A DNA stretch of 53,520 nucleotides from Brenneria salicis ATCC 15712 = DSM 30166 (GTDB lineage: Bacteria; Pseudomonadota; Gammaproteobacteria; Enterobacterales; Enterobacteriaceae). The notes beneath the pieces were generated by a model, which worked only from the letters and a program-made list of their open reading frames with translations, was not told the origin of the DNA and ran no database searches. The position numbers and the translations under genes were made by a program. Position 1 is the stretch's first letter. Every line of letters starts with the position of its first letter. The stretch covers positions 1 through 53,520 of the forward strand of contig NZ_QNRY01000026.1 in the NCBI RefSeq assembly GCF_003315515.1, given 5' to 3'. Below, piece by piece: positions 24,515 to 34,090 of the stretch.

Positions 24515-25531
24515 ATGACTTTCTTGACTATTATCCGCCAGCGTTGCTGGGGGCTGGTGTTGGTGATGATCGGCGTATGTGTGATTACGTTCATCATCTC
24601 GCACCTGATCCCCGGCGATCCGGCGAGCATGCTGGCGGGCAATCGCGCGAGTGACGAGATCGTGCAGCGCATCCGCCAGCAACTGGGGCTGGATCAGCCG
24701 CTGTACGTACAGTTTTACCGCTATGTGACTGACCTGCTGCACGGTGATTTAGGCACCTCGATTCGCACCGGCCGCCCGGTGCTTGAAGATCTGAAAGCAT
24801 TTTTCCCGGCGACGCTGGAATTGGCGCTGAGCGCGTTGCTGCTGGCCATCGTGCTGGGGGTGCCGCTGGGGGTGTTGTCCGCGGTTTATCGCAATAAATT
24901 TCCCGATCATCTGGTGCGGCTGCTCTCGGTGGTGGGGATCTCCACGCCGGCATTCTGGCTGGGGTTGGGGGTGATTATTCTGTTTTACGGTCAGATGAAT
25001 GTGCTGCCGGGGGGCGGACGGTTGGATGACTGGCTGGAGCCGCCGACGCACATCACCGGCTTTTATCTGCTCGATTCACTGCTGACGGGCAACAGCGAGG
25101 CGTTCTGGAACAGTTTCCAGCATCTGGTGATGCCTGCGCTGACGCTGGCGTTCGTGCACATGGGCGTTGTCGCCCGGCAAATCCGTTCGGCGATGCTGGA
25201 ACAACTGGGGGAAGACTATATCCGCACCGCACGGGCCAATGGCCTGTCGCGCTGGCGGGTGATCCTGTGTCATGCGCTGCCCAACGCGCTGATCCCGTCC
25301 ATTACCGTCCTTGGCCTGGCGCTGGGAGACTTGCTTTATGGCGCGGTGCTGACCGAAACGGTGTTTGCCTGGCCTGGTATGGGCGCTTATGTGGTGAACT
25401 CGATTCAGGCGCTGGATTTCCCGTCGGTAATGGGTTTTGCGGTGGTGGTGTCGTTCGCTTATGTGATCGTCAATTTGCTGGTGGATCTGCTCTACGTGTG
25501 GGTTGACCCGCGTATCGGACGTGAGGGGTAA
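24515..25531 (+). CDS. ddpB: Dipeptide ABC importer permease DdpB
   Basis: A 338-residue inner-membrane permease of the DppB type with about six transmembrane segments. Family landmarks are FIISHLIPGDPASMLAGNRAS near the N-terminus and the EAA-like loop EDYIRTARANGLSRWRVILCHALPNALIP (about residues 230-258). The start at ATG 24515 has GGGGACGTGT upstream. It pairs with DdpC to form the transport channel. The stop is 5 nt before ddpC. Confidence 0.92.
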   Translation: MTFLTIIRQRCWGLVLVMIGVCVITFIISHLIPGDPASMLAGNRASDEIVQRIRQQLGLDQPLYVQFYRYVTDLLHGDLGTSIRTGRPVLEDLKAFFPATLELALSALLLAIVLGVPLGVLSAVYRNKFPDHLVRLLSVVGISTPAFWLGLGVIILFYGQMNVLPGGGRLDDWLEPPTHITGFYLLDSLLTGNSEAFWNSFQHLVMPALTLAFVHMGVVARQIRSAMLEQLGEDYIRTARANGLSRWRVILCHALPNALIPSITVLGLALGDLLYGAVLTETVFAWPGMGAYVVNSIQALDFPSVMGFAVVVSFAYVIVNLLVDLLYVWVDPRIGREG

Positions 25532-25536
25532 GCGCG

Positions 25537-26448
25537 ATGTCTTTGATTGAAAATGGCGTGGAGAACGGCGGCGTGAATCTACCGCCGCCGGAAACCACCT
25601 CGCGCTTCGCCAACTGCCGGCGTACCGGTTATCTGCTTAGCCGCAGCCCGCTGACGCTGGTTGGGGCGCTTATCATACTTATCGTGACGTTGCTGATGCT
25701 GTTTTCGCCGTGGCTGGTGCCGTATGACCCGAACGCTATCGATTTGACCGCCCGGTTACAGTCGCCTTCCGCGTTGCACTGGTTCGGTACTGACGAAGTC
25801 GGGCGCGATATTTTCAGCCGCGTGCTGATTGGCAGTCAACAGTCGGTAACCGCCGGGGTTGCGGTCGTGGTGGTCGCGGGGATTATCGGTTCGCTGCTCG
25901 GCTGTTTTTCCGGGGTGATGGGCGGGTTAGTGGATGCGCTGATTATGCGCTGTATGGACATCATGTTATCGGTGCCTTCGCTGGTGCTGACCATGGCGCT
26001 GGCGGCGGCGCTCGGCCCCAGCCTGTTCAATGCGATGCTAGCGATTGCGGTGGTGCGCATTCCTTTCTATGTCCGCCTGGCGCGCGGGCAAACATTGATG
26101 CTGCGTCATCAGGCTTATATGCAGGCAAGCCGCACCTTTGGCGCGTCACGCTGGCATCTGATTAGCTGGCATGTATTGCGTAATGTCTTGCCGCCGCTGG
26201 TGGTGCAGGCTTCGCTGGATATCGGCACCTCGATTCTGATGGCGGCAACGCTTGGCTTTATCGGTCTTGGCGCGCAGCAGCCGACCGCCGAATGGGGCGC
26301 GATGGTGGCTAACGGACGTAACTATATTCTTGATCAGTGGTGGTACTCGGCGTTTCCGGGTATGGCGATCCTGATTACCGCAACCGGTTTTAATCTGTTC
26401 GGCGACGGTCTGCGCGACCTGCTGGACCCGAAAGGAAGAGGGCGTTGA
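25537..26448 (+). CDS. ddpC: Dipeptide ABC importer permease DdpC
   Basis: A 303-residue permease of the DppC type. It has a cytoplasmic N-terminal extension, the TDEVGRDIFSRVLIGSQQS family block (about residues 87-105) and the loop ASRTFGASRWHLISWHVLRNVLPP that contacts the ATPases. It is separated from ddpB by 5 nt and from ddpD by a single base, consistent with one transcript. Confidence 0.92.
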   Translation: MSLIENGVENGGVNLPPPETTSRFANCRRTGYLLSRSPLTLVGALIILIVTLLMLFSPWLVPYDPNAIDLTARLQSPSALHWFGTDEVGRDIFSRVLIGSQQSVTAGVAVVVVAGIIGSLLGCFSGVMGGLVDALIMRCMDIMLSVPSLVLTMALAAALGPSLFNAMLAIAVVRIPFYVRLARGQTLMLRHQAYMQASRTFGASRWHLISWHVLRNVLPPLVVQASLDIGTSILMAATLGFIGLGAQQPTAEWGAMVANGRNYILDQWWYSAFPGMAILITATGFNLFGDGLRDLLDPKGRGR

Positions 26449-26449
26449 T

Positions 26450-27478
26450 ATGCAGACTGAACGCATCCTGGCTGATGTTTCGTTACCACCACCGGTACTG
26501 GATATCGACAATTTGCAACTGGTGTTTCCGGTTTATGGCGGAGAAATAAAAGCGCTGAATCAGGTGTCGCTTAGCGTCAATGCCGGGGAAATCGTGGGCG
26601 TGGTGGGGGAGTCCGGTTCAGGGAAATCCGTTACCGCGATGATGGCGATGCGGTTGTTGCCGCCGGATAGTTTTATTATTACCGGCGGACGCCTGAACAT
26701 GCTCGGACTGGATGTGGTCAAGGCCAGCGAACAGACAATGCGCACCGTGCGCGGTTCGCGCGTGGCGATGATTTTTCAGGAGCCGATGAACGCCCTCAAC
26801 CCGACACATAAAATCGGGCGGCAGATGAGCGAGATCCTCCGTCTCCACCAGTCGCTGAACGCTAAACAGGCGCGCAGGAAAGCGATAAGTCTGCTCAATG
26901 ACATGCAGATAGCGGATGCGGAACAGGTGATGAATCGCTATCCCTTTGAACTGTCGGGCGGCATGCGTCAGCGGGTGCTGATTGCTATGGCCTTCTCCTG
27001 CGAGCCGGCGTTGATTATTGCCGATGAACCGACCACCGCGCTGGATGTCACCGTACAGCGGCAGGTATTGCGTCTGCTGCAACAGAAGGCACGCGCCAGC
27101 GGCGCCGCGGTACTGTTTATAACGCATGATATGGCCGTGGTGTCGCAATTGTGCGATCGGGTTTATGTGATGTACGCGGGGCAGGTGATTGAAAGCGGCA
27201 CCACCGATGAGGTGATGGCGCATCCGGCGCATCCCTATTCCATTGGTCTGTTGCAGGCTGCGCCGGAGCATGCCGAACCGCGCAGTTTGCTGCACGCCAT
27301 TCCCGGAACGGTGCCCAATCTGGCGCAACTGCCGCCGGGATGCGCCTTCCGTGAACGTTGTGCGCATGCCGATACCCAGTGCGCGCGGTCGCCATCGTTA
27401 ATGCCGCTGGTAACGCGCAGGCATCAGCAGGCCGCCTGCTGGCATCCGCAACCGGCTGAACAGGAGCAGATGAGATGA
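26450..27478 (+). CDS. ddpD: Dipeptide ABC importer ATP-binding protein DdpD
   Basis: A 342-residue OppD/DppD-type ATPase. It has Walker A GESGSGKSV, signature ELSGGMRQRVLIAMAF, Walker B ALIIADEPTTALDV and the C-terminal oligo_HPY region with Cys residues in GCAFRERCAHADTQC, which in this family can bind an iron-sulfur cluster. It overlaps ddpF by 4 nt (ATGA). With DdpF it forms the heterodimeric motor of the importer. Confidence 0.92.
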   Translation: MQTERILADVSLPPPVLDIDNLQLVFPVYGGEIKALNQVSLSVNAGEIVGVVGESGSGKSVTAMMAMRLLPPDSFIITGGRLNMLGLDVVKASEQTMRTVRGSRVAMIFQEPMNALNPTHKIGRQMSEILRLHQSLNAKQARRKAISLLNDMQIADAEQVMNRYPFELSGGMRQRVLIAMAFSCEPALIIADEPTTALDVTVQRQVLRLLQQKARASGAAVLFITHDMAVVSQLCDRVYVMYAGQVIESGTTDEVMAHPAHPYSIGLLQAAPEHAEPRSLLHAIPGTVPNLAQLPPGCAFRERCAHADTQCARSPSLMPLVTRRHQQAACWHPQPAEQEQMR

Positions 27479-28416
27479 TGAAAGAAGCATTAATGGAATT
27501 ACAGGATGTGCGGGTGCGTTTCCCCGCCAGCTATAACTGGCTGGGTAAACCGAAAAGCTATGTCCACGCGCTGAATGGGCTTGATCTGAAAATTATGCGC
27601 GGCGAGACATTGGGCATCGTCGGGGAATCCGGTTGCGGAAAAAGTACGCTGGCCCAATTGCTGATGGGATTGCAGCAGCCAAGCGGCGGCGAACTGAACC
27701 GGGCGCGTCAGGGAGGTTCCTGGTTTGGTTCGGGTATGCAGATGGTGTTTCAGGACCCGCAATCGTCGCTTGATCCGCGCTTACCGGTCTGGCGTATTAT
27801 CACCGAGCCGGTTTATGTGCAAAAGCGCAACAGCGTGGCGGATCGCCGTGAACTGGCCGCGCTACTTGCCGAACAGGTGGGTATCCGCCGGGCCTATCTT
27901 GACCGCCTGCCGCACGAGTTTTCCGGCGGTCAGCGCCAGCGAATCTCCATCGCCAGGGCGCTCTCCTCCGAACCGGATATTATCGTACTGGACGAACCGA
28001 CATCCGCGCTGGATATTTCGGTACAGGCGCAAATCCTTAATCTGCTGGTGACGTTACAGCGGCAGAGAAATCTGACGTTTGTGCTGATTTCGCACAATGT
28101 GTCGGTCGTCAGACATATGAGCGACCGGGTGGCGGTCATGTATCTGGGACAGATTGTCGAACTCGGTCCAGCGCAACAGGTGCTGACGCAACCGCAGCAT
28201 CCTTATACCCGTTTGTTGCTGGATTCCGTACCGCAGGCCGGACGGTTGCTGGATGACGGACAGGTGGATCGTAAAGGCGAGCTTCCCAGTAACCGTAATC
28301 TGCCATCAGGCTGCTTTTTCCGCGAGCGCTGTCCCTACGCCGGGGAGGGCTGCCAGCTTCCGCAAACGCTGAGTATGACCTCTTCCGGCACGGCGGTGCG
28401 TTGTCATCGGGTGTAG
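27475..28416 (+). CDS. ddpF: Dipeptide ABC importer ATP-binding protein DdpF
   Basis: A 313-residue OppF/DppF-type ATPase with Walker A GESGCGKST, signature FSGGQRQRISIARALS, Walker B IIVLDEPTSALDIS and a C-terminal Cys-containing segment (GCFFRERCPYAGEGC). ATG 27475 overlaps the end of ddpD; an ATG follows directly at 27478. It is the last gene of the ddp operon. A short palindrome lies 28 nt after its stop codon. Confidence 0.92.
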   Translation: MMKEALMELQDVRVRFPASYNWLGKPKSYVHALNGLDLKIMRGETLGIVGESGCGKSTLAQLLMGLQQPSGGELNRARQGGSWFGSGMQMVFQDPQSSLDPRLPVWRIITEPVYVQKRNSVADRRELAALLAEQVGIRRAYLDRLPHEFSGGQRQRISIARALSSEPDIIVLDEPTSALDISVQAQILNLLVTLQRQRNLTFVLISHNVSVVRHMSDRVAVMYLGQIVELGPAQQVLTQPQHPYTRLLLDSVPQAGRLLDDGQVDRKGELPSNRNLPSGCFFRERCPYAGEGCQLPQTLSMTSSGTAVRCHRV

Positions 28417-28443
28417 GGGATAAGCGTCGTTATCCTCTGTAGA

Positions 28444-28463
28444 GCCTGCAATGGATTGCAGGC
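28444..28463. terminator. Palindrome after ddpF, possible operon end
   Basis: GCCTGCAA-TGGA-TTGCAGGC is a perfect 8-bp stem with a 4-nt loop, 28 nt after the ddpF stop. No T run follows, so rho-independent termination is doubtful. Confidence 0.4.
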
Positions 28464-29354
28464 GCAATACCCCGCGCTATTCCAATGGAATATCAATCAT
28501 CCTGTCCTGCCCGTTGTTCTGAATATTTCCAATCTATCTGCCACATTTCAGAATGGATCTTACTCTCCGGCCATTTTACTGACATTAAATTGATTGTTTG
28601 TTTATTAATCAAAATCAACATTCTGATTTATCTTTAGTACAACACTCATTAGTTTATTATTTTAACCTAAGTGATGTTTATAAATAAAAATTCTGATAGT
28701 TTTTATTAAGAGTATATGATTTATAAAAACCAACAGATTGTTTTTTTCATGAATTCTGCCCTGGATTATTACTATGGTTATTTATCCTGAAAAAAATTAG
28801 AATTAAAAATTAGTTAAAATAAAACCGCCTATAAATTACCGAATATTTTCATTATTAGTTTTCTAACTATTTAAATCCCAAATTAAATTAGAAGACAAAA
28901 AATAGCGCTTTTTTTGTTTAATTGAGACTGCCGGAGAATAAGGGCGTGATGGGTTTTTTAACGCTGTTCTTGATGCCTTATATTTGTTTAATTTATTGTT
29001 TTTATTATATTTGTTTTAAAAATCAATTTAGTCGTTCATCTAATCATATAGGCATTGACCATCTGTTGGTGTTGTGTGTATGATCCAAACGAAAATTATA
29101 AGCGTATTTAGGGCTTCTTTCTTTATTTGACGCTTATTTTCTCCTTTTGAATCGTGGTTCATACGATTTAATAATGCGTCGGTAATTCCGTATAATGATG
29201 CGGATTTTATTTCTTTTATCTCGTTGGTCGAAAAAAACAAATAATTTATTTATTTGTGATTCGGATGGTCTGCTATTGATGGAATCGGCAGGGATTTCGA
29301 TGAAAATCGACTTTATTTCTCCGGGCCAGAGCATCCTTACGTTGGTATAGACAT
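28464..29354. other. Long AT-rich intergenic region upstream of the T6SS genes
   Basis: About 890 nt without a convincing gene. From about 28560 to 29000 the base composition is far more AT-rich than the flanking operons, with many A and T tracts, typical of silenced (H-NS-bound) promoter regions of accessory loci. It should contain the tssB promoter. No clear sigma-54 or sigma-70 element stood out, and the ribosome-binding site before tssB is weak. Confidence 0.5.
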
Positions 29355-29858
29355 ATGGCTAAAGGAACGGACGGTGCATCTGTCGCACCAAAGGAACGTA
29401 TTAATATTAAATATGTTCCGGCTACTGGTGGTCAGCAGGCGGAAATAGAATTGCCGTTGACGCTGATGGTGGTGGGAAATATGAAAGGACGTACAGAGGA
29501 AACGCCTATCGAGGAACGTCAAACGGTATCGATCGACAAAAACAATTTCGCCTCGGTGATGAAAGAGGCCAATCTGGAACTGAATTTTAGTGTGCCTAAT
29601 CGCCTTGAAGATGAGGGTCAGGATGATCTGCCGGTCAAACTGAACATTGGTTCTCTGAATGATTTCTCGCCTGATCGCATTGCTCAACAAGTGCCTGAAT
29701 TACGTAAGTTATTGGAATTGCGTGAGGCGCTGGTGGCCTTGAAAGGACCTCTCGGCAATATTCCTTCCTTCCGTAATCGTTTGCAGGATCTGTTGTCCAG
29801 TGAAGAGGCCAGAGAGCAGCTACTCAAAGAACTGGATCTGGTGAAACCCGCAGAATAA
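29355..29858 (+). CDS. tssB: Type VI secretion sheath small subunit TssB (VipA/ImpB)
   Basis: A 167-residue protein. Family segments are RINIKYVPATGGQQAEIELP, LTLMVVGNMKGR, the sheath-forming LNFSVPNRL and LNIGSLNDFSPDRIAQQVPELRKLLELREAL. TssB and TssC together form the contractile sheath around the Hcp tube in the cytoplasm. The gene starts the preserved part of the T6SS locus, with tssC 32 nt downstream. Confidence 0.95.
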   Translation: MAKGTDGASVAPKERINIKYVPATGGQQAEIELPLTLMVVGNMKGRTEETPIEERQTVSIDKNNFASVMKEANLELNFSVPNRLEDEGQDDLPVKLNIGSLNDFSPDRIAQQVPELRKLLELREALVALKGPLGNIPSFRNRLQDLLSSEEAREQLLKELDLVKPAE

Positions 29859-29890
29859 TTGACGTTTACTGACGAGATAGGGAAACAATT

Positions 29891-31369
29891 ATGTCAATCG
29901 TTGAAGAACAGGCGCAGTCCGGGGCCGCCAGTGCCTCTGGATCACTGCTTGACGAAATTATGGCGCAGGCGCGCATCACCCCGGTGGATGAAGGATACAG
30001 CGTCGCCAAACAAGGGATCGCCGCGCTGGTCGCCAATATCCTTGATAACGGCAACGCGGCGGAGCCAGTAAATAAAGCGCTGGTCGACAGTATGATCGTC
30101 GAACTGGACAAAAAGCTCAGCAAGCAGATCGACGTTATCCTGCATGCTCAGGCGCTTCAGGAACTGGAATCATCCTGGCGCTCTTTGAAGCTGATGGTGG
30201 ATCGCACCGATTTTCGTGAAAACATCAAAATCCTGGTATTGCACGCGACCAAGGAAGAACTGCTGGAGGATTTCGAGTTCGCGCCTGAAATCACGCAGTC
30301 CGGTTTCTACAAACACGTTTATTCCAGTGGATACGGACAGTTCGGCGGTCAGCCTATCGGCGGCGTGATCGGCGACTACGCCATGACCCAGAGTTCTCCC
30401 GATATCAAACTGATGCAGTATGTCAGCGCGGTGGGCGCGATGGCCCATGCGCCGTTTATCTCCTCCGTGGCGCCGACCTTCTTTGGCGTGGACAATTTTA
30501 CCGATTTGCCTTCCATCAAAGATCTGAAATCGGTCTTCGAAGGCCCCGCCTACACCAAATGGCGCTCGCTGCGCGAATCGGAAGAAGCGCGCTACCTGGG
30601 GCTGACGGCGCCGCGCTTTTTAGCGCGTCTGCCTTACGTTCCGGTAGAGAACCCGATCAAGGGCTTCAACTACAAGGAAGACATCAGTTCCGATCATAAC
30701 CACTATCTGTGGGGCAACACCGCTTACCTGATGGGAACGGCCCTGACCGACAGCTTCGCCAAGTACCGCTGGTGTCCGAACATCATCGGCCCGCAGAGTG
30801 GCGGCGCGATCACCGATCTGCCGGTGCATGTTTATGAAGCGATGGGACAGCTTCAGGCCAAGATCCCAACAGAAGTGCTGATTACCGATCGTCGCGAATA
30901 CGAGATGGCCGAAGAGGGCTTTATCACGCTGACGATGCGTAAAGACAGCGACAATGCGGCGTTCTTCTCCGCCAACTCGGTGCAGAAACCCAAGGTTTTC
31001 CCAAACACCAAAGAAGGGAAAGAGGCGGAAACCAACTACAAGCTGGGTACGCAACTGCCGTACATGTTCATCATCAACCGTTTGGCGCACTACATCAAAG
31101 TATTGCAGCGTGAGCAAATTGGCGCATGGAAAGAACGTCAGGATCTTGAGCGTGAGCTTAATAGCTGGATTAAACAGTACGTCGCCGATCAGGAAAACCC
31201 GCCGGCAGACGTTCGCAGCCGCCGTCCTCTGCGCGCCGCCCAAATCAATGTGCTGGATGTGGAAGGCGAACCCGGCTGGTATCAGGTCACGATGGCGGTT
31301 CGTCCTCACTTCAAGTATATGGGGGCAAACTTTGAACTGTCGCTGGTAGGTCGTTTGGATAAGGAATAA
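29891..31369 (+). CDS. tssC: Type VI secretion sheath large subunit TssC (VipB/ImpC)
   Basis: A 492-residue protein of the usual TssC length. Characteristic blocks are LQELESSWRSLKLMVDRTDF, GVIGDYAMTQSSPDIKLM, the PFISSVAPTFFGVDNFTDLP segment and the C-terminal ENPPADVRSRRPLRAAQINV with VRPHFKYMGANFELSLVGRL. It forms the sheath with TssB. The start at ATG 29891 has GGGAA upstream. tssE follows after 5 nt. Confidence 0.96.
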   Translation: MSIVEEQAQSGAASASGSLLDEIMAQARITPVDEGYSVAKQGIAALVANILDNGNAAEPVNKALVDSMIVELDKKLSKQIDVILHAQALQELESSWRSLKLMVDRTDFRENIKILVLHATKEELLEDFEFAPEITQSGFYKHVYSSGYGQFGGQPIGGVIGDYAMTQSSPDIKLMQYVSAVGAMAHAPFISSVAPTFFGVDNFTDLPSIKDLKSVFEGPAYTKWRSLRESEEARYLGLTAPRFLARLPYVPVENPIKGFNYKEDISSDHNHYLWGNTAYLMGTALTDSFAKYRWCPNIIGPQSGGAITDLPVHVYEAMGQLQAKIPTEVLITDRREYEMAEEGFITLTMRKDSDNAAFFSANSVQKPKVFPNTKEGKEAETNYKLGTQLPYMFIINRLAHYIKVLQREQIGAWKERQDLERELNSWIKQYVADQENPPADVRSRRPLRAAQINVLDVEGEPGWYQVTMAVRPHFKYMGANFELSLVGRLDKE

Positions 31370-31374
31370 CGCTG

Positions 31375-31806
31375 ATGCCGTCGCTTTCCGCCTGGGAAAG
31401 GGGAACCGCGGCCAGCCTGTTCGATCGTATCCGGGGGGAAGCGCCACGCGCCTCCCCTGAAACGGATGTTGAAGCACTGATTGCGTCCGTGAAGCGTCAA
31501 TTGGATCAGGTGCTCAATACCCGGCCCGGAAGTTGTCGCAGCGCACCTGAGCTTGGCGTGATTGATTTCAATGACGCCACGCAAAGCGGCGCCGATATTC
31601 GGGGAAAAATCCGGGAGGCGATCCGGCAGTGTATCTGTCGCTTTGAACCTCGAATCGTCCATGTGGACATCAGTGCGTCGGACTATCTGTCTAATCCGTT
31701 GGAGATGTCGTTTCAGGTCACCGCCCATGTCAGGCTGGATGAACTGGAGCAGGTCGCCTCCTTCAATATTCATATGGATAGTCATCGCCATTACAGAATG
31801 ATCTGA
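31375..31806 (+). CDS. tssE: Type VI secretion baseplate protein TssE
   Basis: A 143-residue gp25/GPW-like protein, homologous to the phage T4 baseplate wedge subunit. Features are the N-terminal PSLSAWERG segment (SLFDRI), the GVIDFNDA region and the conserved C-terminal IRQCICRFEPRIVHVDIS block with its Glu-Pro-Arg. It belongs to the baseplate wedge that triggers sheath assembly. It is separated from tssF by 2 nt. Confidence 0.92.
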   Translation: MPSLSAWERGTAASLFDRIRGEAPRASPETDVEALIASVKRQLDQVLNTRPGSCRSAPELGVIDFNDATQSGADIRGKIREAIRQCICRFEPRIVHVDISASDYLSNPLEMSFQVTAHVRLDELEQVASFNIHMDSHRHYRMI

Positions 31807-31808
31807 TT

Positions 31809-33575
31809 ATGTCACTGGAACATTTTTTCAGGGATGAATTGACCTACTTGCGCCTGCAAGGGCGCGAATTCGCCAAAGCCCACCCTGAACTAACCCGATT
31901 TTTGTCAGAACAGACCACTGACCCGGATGTCGAGCGACTTCTGGAAGGGTTCGCTTTTTTGACCGGAAGTCTGCGGGCGAAGATCGAGGACGAGTTTCCT
32001 GAACTGACGCATGGTTTGCTGGGCATGCTGTGGCCCAACTATCTGCGCCCCGTGCCGAGTATGACGATTATGCAGTTTTCGGTACTCCCCGGCGCCATCG
32101 CGCAGCCCGCCTTTGTCGCACGCGGCTGCGAGCTTGACAGCTTGCCGGTGGACGAGATGGTCTGGCATTTTCAGACCTGTCACGACGCCTGGATCTACCC
32201 GGCGGATATCCGCCAGATCAACGTACAAAGCGGTAACGATCTCTCGACCATAACGCTGGATATCGGTCTGCACGGCCCGCTGTCATTAGGCTCTCTGCAA
32301 CTCGACAAACTGCGCTTTTATCTGGGCGGCGATACTTACACCGCCTATGAACTTTATTTCTGGATAGCCAGCCAGTTATCGCACATTGAGTTGGAAGTCG
32401 ACGGCCAGCGCTTCCGTCAGGAAGCCGGCGTACTGAAAACGGTGGGATTTGAACGTGAAGATGCGCTGCTACCGTATCCGGGCAACGTTTATTCCGGCTA
32501 TCGTATTCTACAAGAGTATTTCTGTTTCCCTGAAAGCTTTCTGTTCTTCCAACTGTCCGGTGCGGCATGGCCCGACTTGCCGTTAACGGTGACGGCGTTC
32601 CGCCTGCATTTCTGTTTCGATCGTCCCTTGCCCGCGGAACTGAAAATCCGGCCCGACTCATTCATGCTCAACTGTGTCCCGGCCATCAATCTGTTCCAGC
32701 ATGACAGCGAACCGATCAATCTCAGCGGACGTCAGACGGAATATCCGCTGAAAGCCAGTTACCGCCATGCCGAGGGATTTGAAATTTTCTCCATCGATAA
32801 GGTGGACGGTTGGGTGGAAGGCAATGCCGGTCGTTCACGCGGCGTGCCGCGCGTCTACCAGCCATTTGAAAGCTTCCAGCATCAGATTGAGCGCGCCAAA
32901 GGGCGGCTAGCGCTGTATTACCGTATTCGGGTACGGGAAGCCGTTAGCGGCGACGGTTTTGAGCATTTGCTTTCCTTTGTCCGTGGGGATGAACGTGAAG
33001 TAATTGATCTGGATGAATCCATTTCCGTCAGCCTGACCTGCACCAATCGTTCGCGGGCGGCGCAATTGCCGGTTGGCGCGATCTGTGTGCCGACCGGCAA
33101 TTCTCCCTCCTTCGCCACATTTCGCAATCTGACCTGGCCAACCCGTCCGCTAAGACCGGCAATGGACGGCAGCCTGCACTGGACGCTGATTTCCAACCTG
33201 TCGTTGAACTATGTTTCGTTGCTGCGCCGCGATGCGTTGGTGCAAATTTTGCGCACCTACGATTTCCCCGCCCTGCATGACAAACAAGCGGAACAGGCCT
33301 CGCGTAAACGGCTAGCGGGGATCGAGTCCATCGACACCACGCCCATTGATCGGCTGGTGCGGGGGATGCCGGTTCGCGGTCTGAAGTCGGTGCTGTCGAT
33401 ACGGCAGTCCGCCTTCTCCAGCGAAGGAGAACTGTATCTGTTCAGTACGGTGCTGGCGCATTTCTTCTCGCTGTACGCCAGCGTCAATGCTTTCCACCTG
33501 CTGGAGGTGGTCAACATCGATAACAAGGAGCGCTACCGATGGCCGGTACAGATAGGTCAGCACTCGATGATGTGA
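31809..33575 (+). CDS. tssF: Type VI secretion baseplate protein TssF (ImpG/VasA)
   Basis: A 588-residue protein of normal family length. It opens with FFRDELTYLRLQGREFAKAHPEL and contains EQTTDPDVERLLEGFAFLTG, ELTHGLLGMLWPNYLRPVPSM and the C-terminal FSSEGELYLFSTVLAHFFSLYASVNAF. TssF forms the baseplate wedge with TssG, TssE and TssK. Its 3' end overlaps the truncated tssG by 37 nt, as is common for this pair. The gene is intact although its partner is broken. Confidence 0.95.
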   Translation: MSLEHFFRDELTYLRLQGREFAKAHPELTRFLSEQTTDPDVERLLEGFAFLTGSLRAKIEDEFPELTHGLLGMLWPNYLRPVPSMTIMQFSVLPGAIAQPAFVARGCELDSLPVDEMVWHFQTCHDAWIYPADIRQINVQSGNDLSTITLDIGLHGPLSLGSLQLDKLRFYLGGDTYTAYELYFWIASQLSHIELEVDGQRFRQEAGVLKTVGFEREDALLPYPGNVYSGYRILQEYFCFPESFLFFQLSGAAWPDLPLTVTAFRLHFCFDRPLPAELKIRPDSFMLNCVPAINLFQHDSEPINLSGRQTEYPLKASYRHAEGFEIFSIDKVDGWVEGNAGRSRGVPRVYQPFESFQHQIERAKGRLALYYRIRVREAVSGDGFEHLLSFVRGDEREVIDLDESISVSLTCTNRSRAAQLPVGAICVPTGNSPSFATFRNLTWPTRPLRPAMDGSLHWTLISNLSLNYVSLLRRDALVQILRTYDFPALHDKQAEQASRKRLAGIESIDTTPIDRLVRGMPVRGLKSVLSIRQSAFSSEGELYLFSTVLAHFFSLYASVNAFHLLEVVNIDNKERYRWPVQIGQHSMM

Positions 33576-34090
33576 AGTTTCGCCAGGACGCCTCACGCTT
33601 CAATTTTTTCCAACTGGTGGAACTGCTGAATCAGTTGGAAGAGGTTGATCTGGAGCAGGAACTGGATTTCCGGCCCGATCAGGAACGGTTGCGTTTCCGC
33701 TCGACGGCATCAATCGGTTTCCATCCTGCGGATGTTCTGCGGGTGGGACAGGATAACCAGGGGCGTCAGGAACTGGAGGTGGCGTTTCTGGGGCTGCACG
33801 GCAGCCAGTCGCCGATGCCGGGTTATTACCTGGAAGAATTGGCCTGGGAGTACGCGCAGGGCGAGCAAAAGCTGGGCGTGTTTCTCAATTTCTTTCATCA
33901 CCGGCTGTTGACGCTGCTTCATCGCGCCTGGCGCAAATATCGCTACCACGTCCGTTTTCAGAATGACGGCGAGGATGGTTTCTCCCGGCTGATGTTCGCT
34001 CTGGTGGGATTGGGCAACGACGCCGTACGGGACAGCCTGCCGGTCAGCCGGGGTTGCTGGGTACGCTGTGGCGTTGCAACTGGGATATGA
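33539..34090 (+). pseudogene. tssG: Truncated tssG (type VI baseplate protein), fused to rhs DNA
   Basis: The first about 170 residues match TssG (ImpH/VasB): KFRQDASRFNFFQLVELLNQ, RFRSTASIGFHPADVL, EVAFLGLHGSQSPMPGYYLEE and FLNFFHHRLLTLLHRAWRKYRY. After VRDSLPVSR the remaining residues come from an out-of-frame read into rhs sequence, and the frame stops at 34088-34090. The usual C-terminal half (full length about 330-350 residues) is missing, so the baseplate cannot form from this copy. The junction lies near 34044-34053. The stop codon overlaps an rhs ATG as ATGA. AAGGAG precedes ATG 33539. Confidence 0.88.

Noticed and set aside
28444-28463. Palindrome after ddpF as a confident terminator
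   Set aside because: No T run follows the stem; kept only as a possible operon end.
29040-29334. Two short minus-strand ORFs upstream of tssB
   Set aside because: AT-rich chance frames; no ribosome-binding site, no motif.
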